From a virus, in IMG/VR virus record IMGVR_UViG_3300027974_001778, positions 1-64,000 of that record: a stretch of 64,000 nt of DNA, one strand, 5' to 3'. Numbering within the stretch: position 1 is the stretch's first letter; each line of letters opens with the position of its first letter. Shown piece by piece: positions 46,190 through 55,730 of the stretch. The notes beneath the pieces are model-generated. The model saw only the letters and a program-made list of their open reading frames with translations, had not been told where the DNA came from and made no database searches. Position numbers and translations under genes: made by a program.

Positions 46190-47401
46190 ATGTCAAAAAT
46201 CAAAGTACTCGTTGTACCATCCGATAGAACAGGAGTTGGTAAGTTTAGGTCAGTAGACCCGCACATCTTTTTACAAAATCTCTATCCTGATGATTTTCAC
46301 GTCGATATCGTTTATGAACCACCATATGATGATGTTAACTATTGGACCCAATATCAAATAGTTTCATTCCATAGAAGTATTGGGCCCGATTTTGAAAAGG
46401 CCCATCGTCTTATTCAAATGTTAAACTCATTAGGAGTTATAACTGTTTGTGATATTGACGATTATTGGATGCCAGGTAAAGAACACCCAATCCACGATAT
46501 TATTAAAGTTCACAAGATTAATGAAAAAATTACTGCAAACTTAAAAGTTGCAAAGTATGTTACAACCACAACATCTTTATTTGCTGATGAAATTAGGAAA
46601 TTAAACAAGAATGTTATTGTATTTCCTAACGCAATTAATCCAAACGAATCTCAATTTAAAGAACCAACATTAGAGTCTGATAGACTTAGAATTGGTTGGT
46701 TAGGAGGTTCTTCCCACTTACATGATATTCAATTATTAGACCAAGGGTTTGGTAAGATTTTTTCTTTAAAAGATAAACTTCAATATGTGTTATGTGGATT
46801 TGACACTAGAGGTAGTGTAACTGAAATTAACGCACAAACAGGAGAACAAACTAAACGTAATATTCTTCCTCACGAAACTGTTTGGGCTCAGTATGAAAAA
46901 ATATTTACACAGAACTATTCAATTGTGTCTGATGAATATAAAAAACATTTGATTAACTATAATCAAGAAAGTTATACTGGTAATCCTGACGAACCATATT
47001 TGAGAGTTTGGACTAAACCTGTAACATCATACGCAAAAAATTATGCTAAATTTGACGTATCCTTATCACCAATTAAAAACACAATGTTTAATAGAATGAA
47101 GTCTCAGTTGAAAGTTATTGAAGCTGGATTTTATAAGAAAGCATTAATAGCATCTGACTTAGGTCCTTATACTATCGATTTAAAACATTGTATGAAAAAT
47201 GGTGAGTTTGTTGACGGTAATGCTATGTTAGTAAATGAAAATAGAAATCACGCTGATTGGCCAAAATTTATTGAGAAGTTGGTAAAAAATCCTAACTTAG
47301 CAAAAGATATGGGAGAAAGGTTATACGAAACCGTAAAGGACAAGTACGACCTTAATGTTGTAACAAAAACAAGAGCAGAATTTTATAAATCAATCATATA
47401 A
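46190..47401 (+). CDS. GT-B glycosyltransferase
   Basis: 403 residues with two Rossmann-like halves. The first has KVLVVPSDRTGVGKFRSVDP and a VCDIDDYWMPGKEHPIHDII segment; the second starts LRIGWLGGSSHLHDIQLL and has FDVSLSPIKNTMFNRMKSQLK with VIEAGFYKKALIASDLGPY, the GT4-like donor site where E binds the nucleotide ribose. It is the first gene of a long plus-strand operon and overlaps the next gene by one base. Donor and acceptor are not readable. Confidence 0.78.
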   Translation: MSKIKVLVVPSDRTGVGKFRSVDPHIFLQNLYPDDFHVDIVYEPPYDDVNYWTQYQIVSFHRSIGPDFEKAHRLIQMLNSLGVITVCDIDDYWMPGKEHPIHDIIKVHKINEKITANLKVAKYVTTTTSLFADEIRKLNKNVIVFPNAINPNESQFKEPTLESDRLRIGWLGGSSHLHDIQLLDQGFGKIFSLKDKLQYVLCGFDTRGSVTEINAQTGEQTKRNILPHETVWAQYEKIFTQNYSIVSDEYKKHLINYNQESYTGNPDEPYLRVWTKPVTSYAKNYAKFDVSLSPIKNTMFNRMKSQLKVIEAGFYKKALIASDLGPYTIDLKHCMKNGEFVDGNAMLVNENRNHADWPKFIEKLVKNPNLAKDMGERLYETVKDKYDLNVVTKTRAEFYKSII

Positions 47402-48102
47402 TGATAAACATACCTTTAACCAAGATTTTATTTTTAGATATCGAAACTGTCGGTATTCAACCAGATTGGGCATCTCTTGAGTCTAATAGACCTGAGCTGG
47501 CATACCAATTTAAAAATTACCATGATTGGTTTCAAAAAAGATTTCCTGAAGATGCGGACAAACCTGTTGGAGATATGTTTGTAAACAGAGCGGCATTAGT
47601 TCCTGAGTTTGCAAGAATTGCTTGTGTTAGTGTTGCTTTTGTTACAGACAAAGGTGAAACTAAAATGCAATCATTCAGTGACCCTGACGAAAAAAAACTA
47701 TTGGAGGAGGTTCAAAAACTGCTTAAACGAGTTGGAGAATTAAACTTTTTTTTATGTGGTCACAATGTTAAAGGATTTGATATTCCAATGTTGGCAAAAA
47801 GAATGATGATGAATGGTATTCTTCCTCCAAAAATATTACCAGGTCATGACACTAAACCATGGGAAATTAAAGCTCTTGATACTAAAGAACTTTGGCAATA
47901 CGGTGGATATGGTTCTATAGCATCATTAGAACTAATGTGTGTTTGTTTAGGTGTTGAGTCTTCTAAAAACATGGAGGTTACAGGTAATAAAGTTCACGAA
48001 GCGTTTTGGGTTAAAAAAGATATCTCAGGTATTGTTGAATATTGTGAGAAGGACGTATCGGTTTTAATCGACGTAATTAACAAACTATTAAAATTAAAAT
48101 AA
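47401..48102 (+). CDS. DnaQ-like 3'-5' exonuclease
   Basis: A 233-residue DEDD exonuclease of the PolB-like exo type. Exo I is LFLDIETVGI (D13, E15), exo II FLCGHNVKGFDIPMLAKR, exo III YCEKDVSVLIDVINKLL near the C-terminus with the catalytic Asp; the Tyr preceding it classifies it as DEDDy-like. It likely trims single-stranded DNA or RNA in replication or repair. Its place between a glycosyltransferase and dUTPase shows that the operon mixes DNA-metabolism and sugar genes. Confidence 0.82.
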   Translation: MINIPLTKILFLDIETVGIQPDWASLESNRPELAYQFKNYHDWFQKRFPEDADKPVGDMFVNRAALVPEFARIACVSVAFVTDKGETKMQSFSDPDEKKLLEEVQKLLKRVGELNFFLCGHNVKGFDIPMLAKRMMMNGILPPKILPGHDTKPWEIKALDTKELWQYGGYGSIASLELMCVCLGVESSKNMEVTGNKVHEAFWVKKDISGIVEYCEKDVSVLIDVINKLLKLK

Positions 48103-48719
48103 TGCAACAAGGTAACGAAATAAAACCAGAGGTTTGGGCACAAGTTTTAGAACAATTTGAAAAGATAAAATCAGATTCAGGAATAGAACCTGAGTTAGAT
48201 TATATAAAACAATTAGAAGATATGTTGGGAATGTCAGTTGAAGAAATGAATAGAGAGACTGAAATAACCCTTAGAACTAAACGTCTTGGTGTTGAATTAA
48301 TACACGAAGATGCGAAATTTCCGTCTTACGCTTACCCATCTGATTCAGGTTTTGATTTATATTCAACAATAGATTATAAACTCTCCGCGTTTGGAAGAGC
48401 ATTAATTCCAACAGGTCTTAAGTTATCTATTCCTGATGAATATGAAATACAAGTTAGACCTAAAAGTGGTTTAGCTATAAACCAAGGATTAACAGTACTA
48501 AATACACCAGGAACTGTGGATTCAGGTTATAACGGAGAAATTAAAGTGATTATGTTTAACACAAATAATCATGAAGTGATTGTAACCAAAGGAATGAAAA
48601 TTGCTCAAGCTGTCTTATGTCCTGTTGTTAATGGTACTTTTGTACAATTAGAACAGATTGATAAAATTGAAGATAAAGACAGAGGAGATAAAGGATTTGG
48701 AAGTACGGGAATAATTTAA
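48102..48719 (+). CDS. dut: dUTPase with N-terminal extension
   Basis: Hydrolyses dUTP to dUMP and keeps uracil out of phage DNA. All five trimeric dUTPase motifs are present: I PSDSGFDLYST, II RPKSGLA, III GTVDSGYNGEIKV (catalytic Asp and stacking Tyr), IV KGMKIAQAVLCP and V DRGDKGFGSTG. The first 60 residues are an added acidic helical segment (WAQVLEQFEKIKSD to MSVEEMNRETE) of unknown use. It shares one base with the exonuclease gene. The homotrimeric enzyme should be active. Confidence 0.92.
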   Translation: MQQGNEIKPEVWAQVLEQFEKIKSDSGIEPELDYIKQLEDMLGMSVEEMNRETEITLRTKRLGVELIHEDAKFPSYAYPSDSGFDLYSTIDYKLSAFGRALIPTGLKLSIPDEYEIQVRPKSGLAINQGLTVLNTPGTVDSGYNGEIKVIMFNTNNHEVIVTKGMKIAQAVLCPVVNGTFVQLEQIDKIEDKDRGDKGFGSTGII

Positions 48720-48723
48720 TTAT

Positions 48724-50352
48724 ATGATTACAATAGCATACTCAACAAGAGAGAGTAAACCAGAGTTTACAGAATATCTAAAAAAGAGTTCAGGTTTTAA
48801 AAAACTTGAGGTCATTGAAAAAGTTAACAACGGTGAGAAGTCTCTTGCCCAAGTTTATAATGAAGTCTTGTCAGAATCAAAGACTGACATTGTTGTGTTT
48901 TGTCATGATGATATATATTTTGATACAAATTCTTGGTATAACAAATTATTAAAACATTTTGAAAAAAGTGATTTTGGTATTCTTGGTATGGCAGGAACAA
49001 CTCAAATGCCAAGTAGTGGAATGTGGTGGGAAGACAGAAGAAAGATGGTTGGCATTGTTAACCATGAAAGTGATGGAAAGAAATGGGAATCAAAATACTC
49101 AGAGTCCTTAGGTAACTCAATTATAGAAACAGTTGTTGTTGACGGTCTATTCATTGCAATTGACAAAAGAAAAATTAAAAAGAATTTTAACGAAGACTTT
49201 AAAGGGTTTCACTTTTATGATATTCCTTTTTGTTTTGAAAACCATATTGAAGGAGTTAAAGTTGGTGTTATTACTAATATTAGAATTACTCACAGGTCAA
49301 TCGGTCAAACTAATGAACAATGGGAAGAGAACAGAAAATTGTTTGAATCAAAATACGCAAAAAATTTACCTGTTAAACTTAGCTACGACTCTCAAAGAAG
49401 AATTAAAGTTTTAATATCATCTTTGTTTTTTAGAACTTTTACTGGTTCAGAATTATATATTTTTGAACTTGCAAAGAATTTAATTAAACAAAACTGTGAT
49501 GTTACTGTTATGTCCCAAATAGGTGGGCCATTAACTGATATGGCAAAAAGATTAGGTATTAAATGTATATCATTTGAAGAAGCTCCTGGTTTTAAACTTG
49601 GTGATGGTAAATGGGGATTTAATACACCTGAAGGATTTAAAGTATCAACTGAAAATGTAATGTATCGTGTTTCTGAAGTTAACTTTGATATTATTCATAT
49701 GCAACATAAACCTGTTGCCGAAAGAATGATTCAGTTTTATCCTGAGATAGATAAAATCTATTCTATTCATTCTGAAGTTATAGAATTAGAAGACCCTATC
49801 AAACACGAATCAATTAAAAAGTATATTGCAATTAGACCTGAAATTAAGGACCACATTGTAGATAAATTTGAGATACCCGAAGAACAAATTGATATTATTT
49901 ATAATCCAATTGATAACGATAAATTCAAGCCAAAACCTTTAGTTAAAACAGAAAACTCTGTGTTATTTGTTGGTACCATAGATTACCTAAGAAAAGAGAC
50001 CATCTTAGATTTAATGGAAAGAACAAAAGAAGAAGGTAAAGAACTTTGGTTAGTAGGAGAAGATAAAGGAAATTATCTACAACAAGTTTTATTTGAACCT
50101 CATGTAAAATATTTCCCTCCTACTTGGTCTGTAGAAAATTTCATATATAGATGTGAAGAAACTGCAGGAATTCAATTAGGAAGAACAACTATCGAAGGAT
50201 GGATGTGCGGAAAACCGAGTTGGATTTATAAAGTAGATTCAGGTGGATTTATTTTATCAAAAGAAAAATTCGAACCTCCTGTAGACGTAGAGAAATACTT
50301 TTCCTCTAACGTCGCAAAACAAATAAAAGAAGAGTATCAAAAAATCCTTTAA
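48724..50352 (+). CDS. Bifunctional GT-A + GT-B glycosyltransferase
   Basis: Residues 1-220 are a GT-A domain of the type that starts ITIAYSTRESKPEFTEYLKK and has the metal site VVFCHDDIYFD (57-67) and a GFHFYDIPFCFENHIEG acceptor loop. Residues about 228-542 are a GT4-like GT-B enzyme: KVLISSLFFRTFTGSELYIF, FDIIHMQHKPVAERM, SVLFVGTIDYLRKETILDL and the donor-site RTTIEGWMCGKPSWIYKV. Such fusions add two sugars in sequence. It is followed directly by nadE with a one-base overlap. Confidence 0.8.
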   Translation: MITIAYSTRESKPEFTEYLKKSSGFKKLEVIEKVNNGEKSLAQVYNEVLSESKTDIVVFCHDDIYFDTNSWYNKLLKHFEKSDFGILGMAGTTQMPSSGMWWEDRRKMVGIVNHESDGKKWESKYSESLGNSIIETVVVDGLFIAIDKRKIKKNFNEDFKGFHFYDIPFCFENHIEGVKVGVITNIRITHRSIGQTNEQWEENRKLFESKYAKNLPVKLSYDSQRRIKVLISSLFFRTFTGSELYIFELAKNLIKQNCDVTVMSQIGGPLTDMAKRLGIKCISFEEAPGFKLGDGKWGFNTPEGFKVSTENVMYRVSEVNFDIIHMQHKPVAERMIQFYPEIDKIYSIHSEVIELEDPIKHESIKKYIAIRPEIKDHIVDKFEIPEEQIDIIYNPIDNDKFKPKPLVKTENSVLFVGTIDYLRKETILDLMERTKEEGKELWLVGEDKGNYLQQVLFEPHVKYFPPTWSVENFIYRCEETAGIQLGRTTIEGWMCGKPSWIYKVDSGGFILSKEKFEPPVDVEKYFSSNVAKQIKEEYQKIL

Positions 50353-51155
50353 TGAATAGAATTATTGACTATGAAAACTTATCCATAAAAATACAAGATT
50401 GGATTAAGTCTTACGTAAATGAAAATGGAATATCTACCTTAGTAGTAGGTGTTTCAGGTGGAATAGATTCAGCAGTAGTATCAACATTATGTGCTGAAAC
50501 AGGAATACCAACTATTGTTGTTGGAATGCCAATAAACTCAAGTCCTGAAAATACAAAGTTATCTGACTTACAAATTTCACTTTTAAGCGCAAAATATGAT
50601 AACGTTGAGGGATACTATATAGATTTATCTCCTGTATTCGAATCATTTAAATCTCACAAAGCATTTGATAAAAGGTTTAACTCTGAACTTGGATTTGCAA
50701 ATACAAAATCAAGATTACGGATGGTGTCTCTTTATCAAATAGCGGCTTCATCTGGTGGTATTGTAATCGGTACAGGAAATAAAGTTGAAGACTTCGGTGT
50801 TGGATTTTATACTAAGTACGGTGATGGAGGAGTAGATATTTCCCCAATCGCAGATTTATATAAATCAGAAGTTAGAGAGTTAGGTAAGTTATTAGGAGTA
50901 CCTCAAGATATAATTAACGCTGAACCTACAGATGGTTTATGGGAAGACAATAGAGTTGACGAAACGCAAATAGGTTCAACTTATGATGAGCTTGAGTGGG
51001 CTATGGAATATGGTATGAATAAGTGGTCAGAACAACTAGAGTTAACAGAAAAAGAAAAAACAATACTTACAACTTACGCAAACTTCAACACAAAAAATAA
51101 ACATAAAATGGTTTCAATACCAATTTTTGATTTAAAAGAAAATAATGTCATATGA
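50352..51155 (+). CDS. nadE: Ammonia-dependent NAD+ synthetase, NadE-like
   Basis: Converts deamido-NAD+ to NAD+ with ATP and ammonia. The PP-loop is VGVSGGIDSAVVSTLC (S35-S40), the substrate loop FANTKSRLRMVSLYQIA, the ATP-side IGTGNKVEDFGVGFYTKYGD and the C-terminal PIADLYKSEVRELGKLLGVP with AEPTDGLWEDNRVDE are all NadE features. 267 residues is normal for the form without a glutaminase domain. It is embedded among sugar genes, next to an NAD-dependent dehydrogenase. NAD supply for that pathway, or restoring NAD+ after host NAD-depleting defence, are both possible. Confidence 0.88.
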   Translation: MNRIIDYENLSIKIQDWIKSYVNENGISTLVVGVSGGIDSAVVSTLCAETGIPTIVVGMPINSSPENTKLSDLQISLLSAKYDNVEGYYIDLSPVFESFKSHKAFDKRFNSELGFANTKSRLRMVSLYQIAASSGGIVIGTGNKVEDFGVGFYTKYGDGGVDISPIADLYKSEVRELGKLLGVPQDIINAEPTDGLWEDNRVDETQIGSTYDELEWAMEYGMNKWSEQLELTEKEKTILTTYANFNTKNKHKMVSIPIFDLKENNVI

Positions 51156-52312
51156 AAATAGGGATTATTGGAGCTGGAAGATTAGGATTAACTTTCGCTT
51201 TATTATGTGAGAAGGCAGGATACAATGTACTCGTGTCTGATAAAAGAGAAGATTATGTACAAAATTTAAATCAAGGTGTTTGTTTAACAAATGAACCTCA
51301 TATTCAAAAAATGTTATTTGAGGTACATGATTTTAGCGCTACTACAGACAATGTTGAAGTAATTAAACAATGTGATGTAATATTCACATTTGTTGCCACC
51401 CCATCAACTATGGATGGTAATTATGATACATCCAAAGTTTTTGAGGTTGCTAATGATTTTTTCACGGTTTCTCAATTGAATTTACCTATTCACGATAAAA
51501 AATTTATAATTGGATGTACGACTAATCCTGGTGACACTGAACAAATTCAAAAGAAACTTGCGGTCTTCAATACTCAAGTCGCATACAATCCAGAGTTTAT
51601 TGCCCAAGGAGAAATTGTAAAAGGACTTGAACAATCTGATATTGTTTTGATTGGAACTGATTATCCTGAATTAGGAAATTTTTTAGTTAAAATTTACGAA
51701 AGAATACAAACCACTTCTGTCAATGCTCATATTATGAGCCCAAAGGCTGCAGAAATTACAAAAATAGGAATTAATTGTTTTTTAACTACTAAAATTAGTT
51801 ACGCCAATATGATGGGTGATATCCTAATGAAATCAGGATTAAACTTAGAAATTGACACAGTATTAAGTGCGATAGGTGGAGATACAAGAGTTGGTAAAAA
51901 ATATATGAAATATGGGTTTGGATTTGGTGGACCTTGTCTTCCAAGAGATAATCGAGCATTAGGATATTATGCTAAGAACTTAGGTATGGAATTAAATTTA
52001 CCATTAACTGTAGATGACTTTAATACAGAACATGCTGCGTTCCTAAAAACCCATTACATATCATTAAACCCTAATAAAGAAGTTCCATTTGTTATGAATT
52101 ACATAACATATAAAAGAGGTACGGATATTTTAGAAGAATCCCAACAATTCAAATTATGTGTAGATTTATTAGAAGAAGGTTATTCGGTTAATGTTATTGA
52201 AATTGATGAGGTTGTTAAAAATTTACAATCATTAAGTGAATCTTATAATGGTAGACTTAAATTTTATAAACAAGGTACAACACCTGAAGGATACGTTATT
52301 AATTTACAATGA
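51152..52312 (+). CDS. Nucleotide-sugar dehydrogenase (UDP-glucose/GDP-mannose family)
   Basis: Oxidises a UDP- or GDP-hexose C6 to the uronate with two NAD+. The Rossmann loop is IGIIGAGRLGLTFALL (GxGxxG at 7-12); YNPEFIAQGEIVKGL is the family block; the catalytic Cys lies in GGPCLPRDNRALGYYAK (near residue 262), where usual members read GxCFPKD. C-terminal residues after 290 form the second nucleotide-binding half. Length 386 is slightly short of 430-450 in bacterial Ugd. It overlaps nadE by 4 nt (ATGA). Confidence 0.85.
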   Translation: MKIGIIGAGRLGLTFALLCEKAGYNVLVSDKREDYVQNLNQGVCLTNEPHIQKMLFEVHDFSATTDNVEVIKQCDVIFTFVATPSTMDGNYDTSKVFEVANDFFTVSQLNLPIHDKKFIIGCTTNPGDTEQIQKKLAVFNTQVAYNPEFIAQGEIVKGLEQSDIVLIGTDYPELGNFLVKIYERIQTTSVNAHIMSPKAAEITKIGINCFLTTKISYANMMGDILMKSGLNLEIDTVLSAIGGDTRVGKKYMKYGFGFGGPCLPRDNRALGYYAKNLGMELNLPLTVDDFNTEHAAFLKTHYISLNPNKEVPFVMNYITYKRGTDILEESQQFKLCVDLLEEGYSVNVIEIDEVVKNLQSLSESYNGRLKFYKQGTTPEGYVINLQ

Positions 52313-53037
52313 TAAAATTTGTTTGTTGTTTTTGGAACGCAGAAAATTACATTAAAAATTGCATTAGAACTTTAAAATCCCAAAAAGATATAGAGTTTGA
52401 AGTTTATTTAATTGATGATATATCAACAGATAATACGGTTGAATTGGTTAAAAATTTAATAGAAGGAGACAATAGGTTTAAACTTATAGTTAATACAGAA
52501 AAAAAATTTAAACTAAAAAATTTAGATGAATTAATATCAACTTTTGATGATGAAGATATTGTAATTGAAATTGATGGTGATGATTTTTTACTTAACAGTG
52601 ATGTTGTTGGAGATATAAGAAAAGTTTATTCTAATAATAAAGTTTGGTTAACTAACGGTTCATTTATGTACTCCGATGGAAATCCAGGGTTTTCATCGGA
52701 ATGTAATCCAGATACTGTAAGAAAAGATACATTTAGATTCTCACATTTAAGAACATGGAAAACATTTTTATGGAAATCAATTCCTCAAGATTATTTACGG
52801 GACGATGATGGAAGTTATTTCAAATCAGCGGCAGATGTTGCATACACATTTTCATTATTAGAATTGGCAGGCAAAGAGAATTATAGATTTTTACCAAACC
52901 TATATTATGTTTATAACGCGGGTTCCCCGTACAATGACCATAAGGTCGGAAGTGCAACAGGTGGAGGTCACCAAGAACAAGAAAGATGTTCAAACATAAT
53001 AAGAAATAAAACCAAATTAAAAAAATTAATTAGATGA
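52309..53037 (+). CDS. Family 2-type glycosyltransferase
   Basis: A GT-A enzyme of 242 residues: FVCCFWNAENYIKNCIRTL, EVYLIDDISTDNTVELVKNL, then the metal-binding VIEIDGDDFLLNSDV (DGDD near 85-88). The latter half (HLRTWKTFLWKSIPQDYLRD) has the aromatic/Lys acceptor region, and a terminal HKVGSATGGGHQEQERCSN segment. Both gene ends overlap neighbours by 4 nt. Sugar specificity cannot be read. Confidence 0.82.
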   Translation: MIKFVCCFWNAENYIKNCIRTLKSQKDIEFEVYLIDDISTDNTVELVKNLIEGDNRFKLIVNTEKKFKLKNLDELISTFDDEDIVIEIDGDDFLLNSDVVGDIRKVYSNNKVWLTNGSFMYSDGNPGFSSECNPDTVRKDTFRFSHLRTWKTFLWKSIPQDYLRDDDGSYFKSAADVAYTFSLLELAGKENYRFLPNLYYVYNAGSPYNDHKVGSATGGGHQEQERCSNIIRNKTKLKKLIR

Positions 53038-53843
53038 GTAATTTAATATCATGTAATTTAATGGGTGGACTGGGAAATCAAATGTTCCAAGCAGCGCACG
53101 CATTATCACACGCAATGAAATTGAACAGAGAGGCTGTTTTTGTACCACGTTCTTGGACACCAATGCAAGGAAGACAAACAGAAAACTACCTTAATAATAT
53201 CTTTAGAAACATGAAATTCATTGACAGTATTGACGGATTTGAAAAAGTTAGTGAAGGCCCATGGGAATATATTGATGTTTACGCTAAAGACCACGACACT
53301 GTCTTTGACGGGTACTTTCAAAGTAGCAAAAACTTCTTTGGTTATAATGACGAGATTAGAAAAATCTTTGCTCCAACAGAAGAATTTATTCAAGAGATGT
53401 ATGAAAAACATCCTGAACTAAAACAAGAGAATACTTTATCAGTTCACATTCGTAGAGGTGATTGTTTTATGAATCCTGACATTCATCCAATTGCAAATGA
53501 AGTATACATTGAAAGAGCACTTAAAGAAATTGGGGAATATTCTCACGTATTTGTTTTTAGTGATGACAAAGATTGGGTTAAAGAAAATCTTAAATTTGAT
53601 AATGTAACTTACGTTGAAGATGATGATTATAGAGAGATGTGGCTAATGTCATTATGTAAAAACCATATCATGGTTAACTCTACATTCTCATGGTGGGGTA
53701 CATTTTTGAATCCTAACCCTAATAAGAAAATCGTGGCTCCTTCAATTTGGTTTGGACCAAGAGGACCAAGAAACTATAAAGACATATACGAACCTAATTG
53801 GATTGTATTAGAAGTAAAATACGAAGACGGATGGTTAAGTTAA
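53034..53843 (+). CDS. Family 11 alpha-1,2-fucosyltransferase-like enzyme
   Basis: 269 residues with the GT11 set: motif MGGLGNQMFQAAHALSHAMK (10-29), the donor motif LSVHIRRGDCFMNPD (HIRRGD near 140) and the C-terminal NSTFSWWGTFLNPNPNKKIV. GT11 enzymes transfer L-fucose from GDP-fucose in alpha-1,2 linkage; GDP-L-galactose is a close analogue, and a GDP-mannose 3,5-epimerase gene lies downstream. Overlap of 4 nt with the upstream gene. Confidence 0.88.
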   Translation: MSNLISCNLMGGLGNQMFQAAHALSHAMKLNREAVFVPRSWTPMQGRQTENYLNNIFRNMKFIDSIDGFEKVSEGPWEYIDVYAKDHDTVFDGYFQSSKNFFGYNDEIRKIFAPTEEFIQEMYEKHPELKQENTLSVHIRRGDCFMNPDIHPIANEVYIERALKEIGEYSHVFVFSDDKDWVKENLKFDNVTYVEDDDYREMWLMSLCKNHIMVNSTFSWWGTFLNPNPNKKIVAPSIWFGPRGPRNYKDIYEPNWIVLEVKYEDGWLS

Positions 53844-53845
53844 AC

Positions 53846-54649
53846 ATGCTCTCAAGAAACTTTTCTCATGACAAAGGTTCAACCGCAAATAAACCACCAG
53901 TTCTTGTTGAATGGTGTTTTAATAGTTATGACAACGATATTTCAGTTTATTTAGATAATGATTTATTTAAAGGAATTGAAGACCACAAAGTTGATGGTGG
54001 TAACAAAAAAAAGTTTCTTTGGGTTATTGAATCCAGAAAATTTGATGGGGGAGCTGTAGATAACATTAAAAAACATTTAGATGAAGTTCTTGAAACTTTT
54101 GAACAAATTTGGACACACAATGATGAATTGTTACAGTTAAGCCCAAAGTTTAAATGGACTCCCGCATATGGTAGTTATATTAAAAATTTTGGTATACATT
54201 CAAAAACTAAGATGGCATCTATGATTACATCAAATAAAAGATGGACACACCAACATGAAATCAGACATGATTTTGCAATGGCAAACCAAGATAAGATTGA
54301 TGTTTTTGGCAGGGGTATTCAAGAAATACCGAATAAAGAAATTGGATTAGTTGATTACCGTTTTTCATTTTGTGTTGAGAACGATACATACGATACGTAT
54401 TTTACTGAAAAAATATTAGATTGTTTTGCAACAGGAACAATTCCAATTTATATGGGTACACCAAAAGTTACAGAATATTTTAATTCAGATGGGATTATAT
54501 TTTTTGATGGAACCTTTGATATTACAACACTAACTGAAGAGCTTTATAATTCAAAAATAGAAGCTATTAAAGATAATTATGATAGAGTACAAAAATACAG
54601 TGTTCTTGATGATTGGATTTTTGAAAATCACTTAAAAGATTATGTCTAA
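53846..54649 (+). CDS. Family 10 alpha-1,3/4-fucosyltransferase-like enzyme
   Basis: The C-terminal half has the GT10 signature: YRFSFCVENDTYDTYFTEKI, LDCFATGTIPIYMGTPKVTE and YFNSDGIIFFD. The N-terminal half is a second Rossmann-like domain (KKKFLWVIESRKFDGGAVDN, FEQIWTHNDELLQLSPKF). The frame is open from 53798, but ATG 53846, 2 nt after the preceding stop, avoids a long overlap; ATG 53831 is a possible alternative. Paired with the GT11 gene, it suggests that fucose or an L-galactose-type sugar is placed at two positions of the same glycan. Confidence 0.83.
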   Translation: MLSRNFSHDKGSTANKPPVLVEWCFNSYDNDISVYLDNDLFKGIEDHKVDGGNKKKFLWVIESRKFDGGAVDNIKKHLDEVLETFEQIWTHNDELLQLSPKFKWTPAYGSYIKNFGIHSKTKMASMITSNKRWTHQHEIRHDFAMANQDKIDVFGRGIQEIPNKEIGLVDYRFSFCVENDTYDTYFTEKILDCFATGTIPIYMGTPKVTEYFNSDGIIFFDGTFDITTLTEELYNSKIEAIKDNYDRVQKYSVLDDWIFENHLKDYV

Positions 54650-55349
54650 AATTTGTTTAATAAGACAACCCGCAGGAATTGGAGATATTTTCTTCACTCA
54701 AAAAATTGCCAAAGATTTAATATCTAAAGGATATGAAGTTTGGTGGCCAGTAATTCAACAGTTTGAATTTATCAAAAACTATATTAAAGTTGATGGACTG
54801 AAATTTGTAACTGAAAATGAAAATTTCCCTCACAAGAACATATATTTGGAAGGATATAGTAAACCAGTACAAATTTCCGATGATTCAATTTACCTACCAA
54901 TACAACATTTTGATAGACATTTCCCCGATATTTCTGTTATGCAGGCGAAATATAAGATGGTGAGTATGGACTCATCTGATTGGTTAGATTATTTCGAATT
55001 TGAAAGAAATTTAGAAAGAGAACAAAAACTTATTGACCACTATGGTGTTCAAGATAAAGAATTTGTTTTTGTTAACAGAATGTTTGGTTCTCCTCCACAT
55101 TCAAAACCATGTCCACATATGGGAGAATATGAAAACTCAGTCGAGATGGAATATCTTGGTTGGGATAATTTATTTGATTGGATTGGACTTTTATTAAAGG
55201 CTAAACACATTTATACCGTAGAGACATCAATTCTCTACATAATCTCAAAACTTGGTTTAAAAAATGTTACGGTTTATTCAAGGCATAATCCACCAAGTTT
55301 TCATCAAGTCGAACATATTTTCGACAAAGATTTAACATACATATTATGA
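54642..55349 (+). CDS. GT9/heptosyltransferase-fold protein, short
   Basis: Starts KICLIRQPAGIGDIFFTQKI, the N-terminal motif of ADP-heptose:LPS heptosyltransferase-like GT-B enzymes, with VWWPVIQQFEFIKNYIKVDG next. The C-terminal part has KEFVFVNRMFGSPPHSKPC and a VETSILYIISKLGLKNVTVYS donor-side helix-strand. At 235 residues it is shorter than the usual 320-350 and may be a reduced form. Overlaps the GT10 gene by 8 nt and the next by 4 nt. Confidence 0.65.
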   Translation: MSKICLIRQPAGIGDIFFTQKIAKDLISKGYEVWWPVIQQFEFIKNYIKVDGLKFVTENENFPHKNIYLEGYSKPVQISDDSIYLPIQHFDRHFPDISVMQAKYKMVSMDSSDWLDYFEFERNLEREQKLIDHYGVQDKEFVFVNRMFGSPPHSKPCPHMGEYENSVEMEYLGWDNLFDWIGLLLKAKHIYTVETSILYIISKLGLKNVTVYSRHNPPSFHQVEHIFDKDLTYIL

Positions 55350-55729
55350 TTCAAGCACCAGTAAGTGTTGGTGAGTTAATTGACAAATTATCTATCTTAC
55401 ACGTAAAACAAACAAAAATAACTAATGAAGAAAAGTTAGAATACATAAATAAGGAATTTGAACTCCTTTACAATTTATCATCAGGTTATTTAAACGAACC
55501 TGAAATTGAATCTTTATATCATCAATTAGTTGACATCAACACAAAACTTTGGGATATTGAAGATAGGCTAAGAGTATTAGAAACCGAAAAAAGATTTGAG
55601 GGTGAGTTCATCGATTTTGCAAGAAAAGTTTATTTCACAAACGATGAAAGGTTTAGATTAAAAAAAGAAATTAATAAATTCACTGATTCTGAAATCAGAG
55701 AAGTAAAAGAATATGTAAAATATAAATAA
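55346..55729 (+). CDS. DUF6165-like helical protein
   Basis: 127 residues that begin IQAPVSVGELIDKLSILHVK and continue as helices (IESLYHQLVDINTKLWDIED, RVLETEKRFEGEFIDFARKV, FRLKKEINKFTDSEIREVKE). This matches the small family that often accompanies glycosyltransferase genes in bacterial surface-polysaccharide clusters and in phages. Its function is unknown. Overlaps the upstream gene by 4 nt and precedes a methyltransferase by 1 nt. Confidence 0.75.
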   Translation: MIQAPVSVGELIDKLSILHVKQTKITNEEKLEYINKEFELLYNLSSGYLNEPEIESLYHQLVDINTKLWDIEDRLRVLETEKRFEGEFIDFARKVYFTNDERFRLKKEINKFTDSEIREVKEYVKYK

Positions 55730-55730
55730 T

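Noticed and set aside
53798-53845. N-terminal extension of the GT10-like protein (MDCIRSK...)
   Set aside because: It would overlap the end of the GT11 gene by 46 nt and adds only a short basic peptide; ATG 53846 sits 2 nt after the stop.
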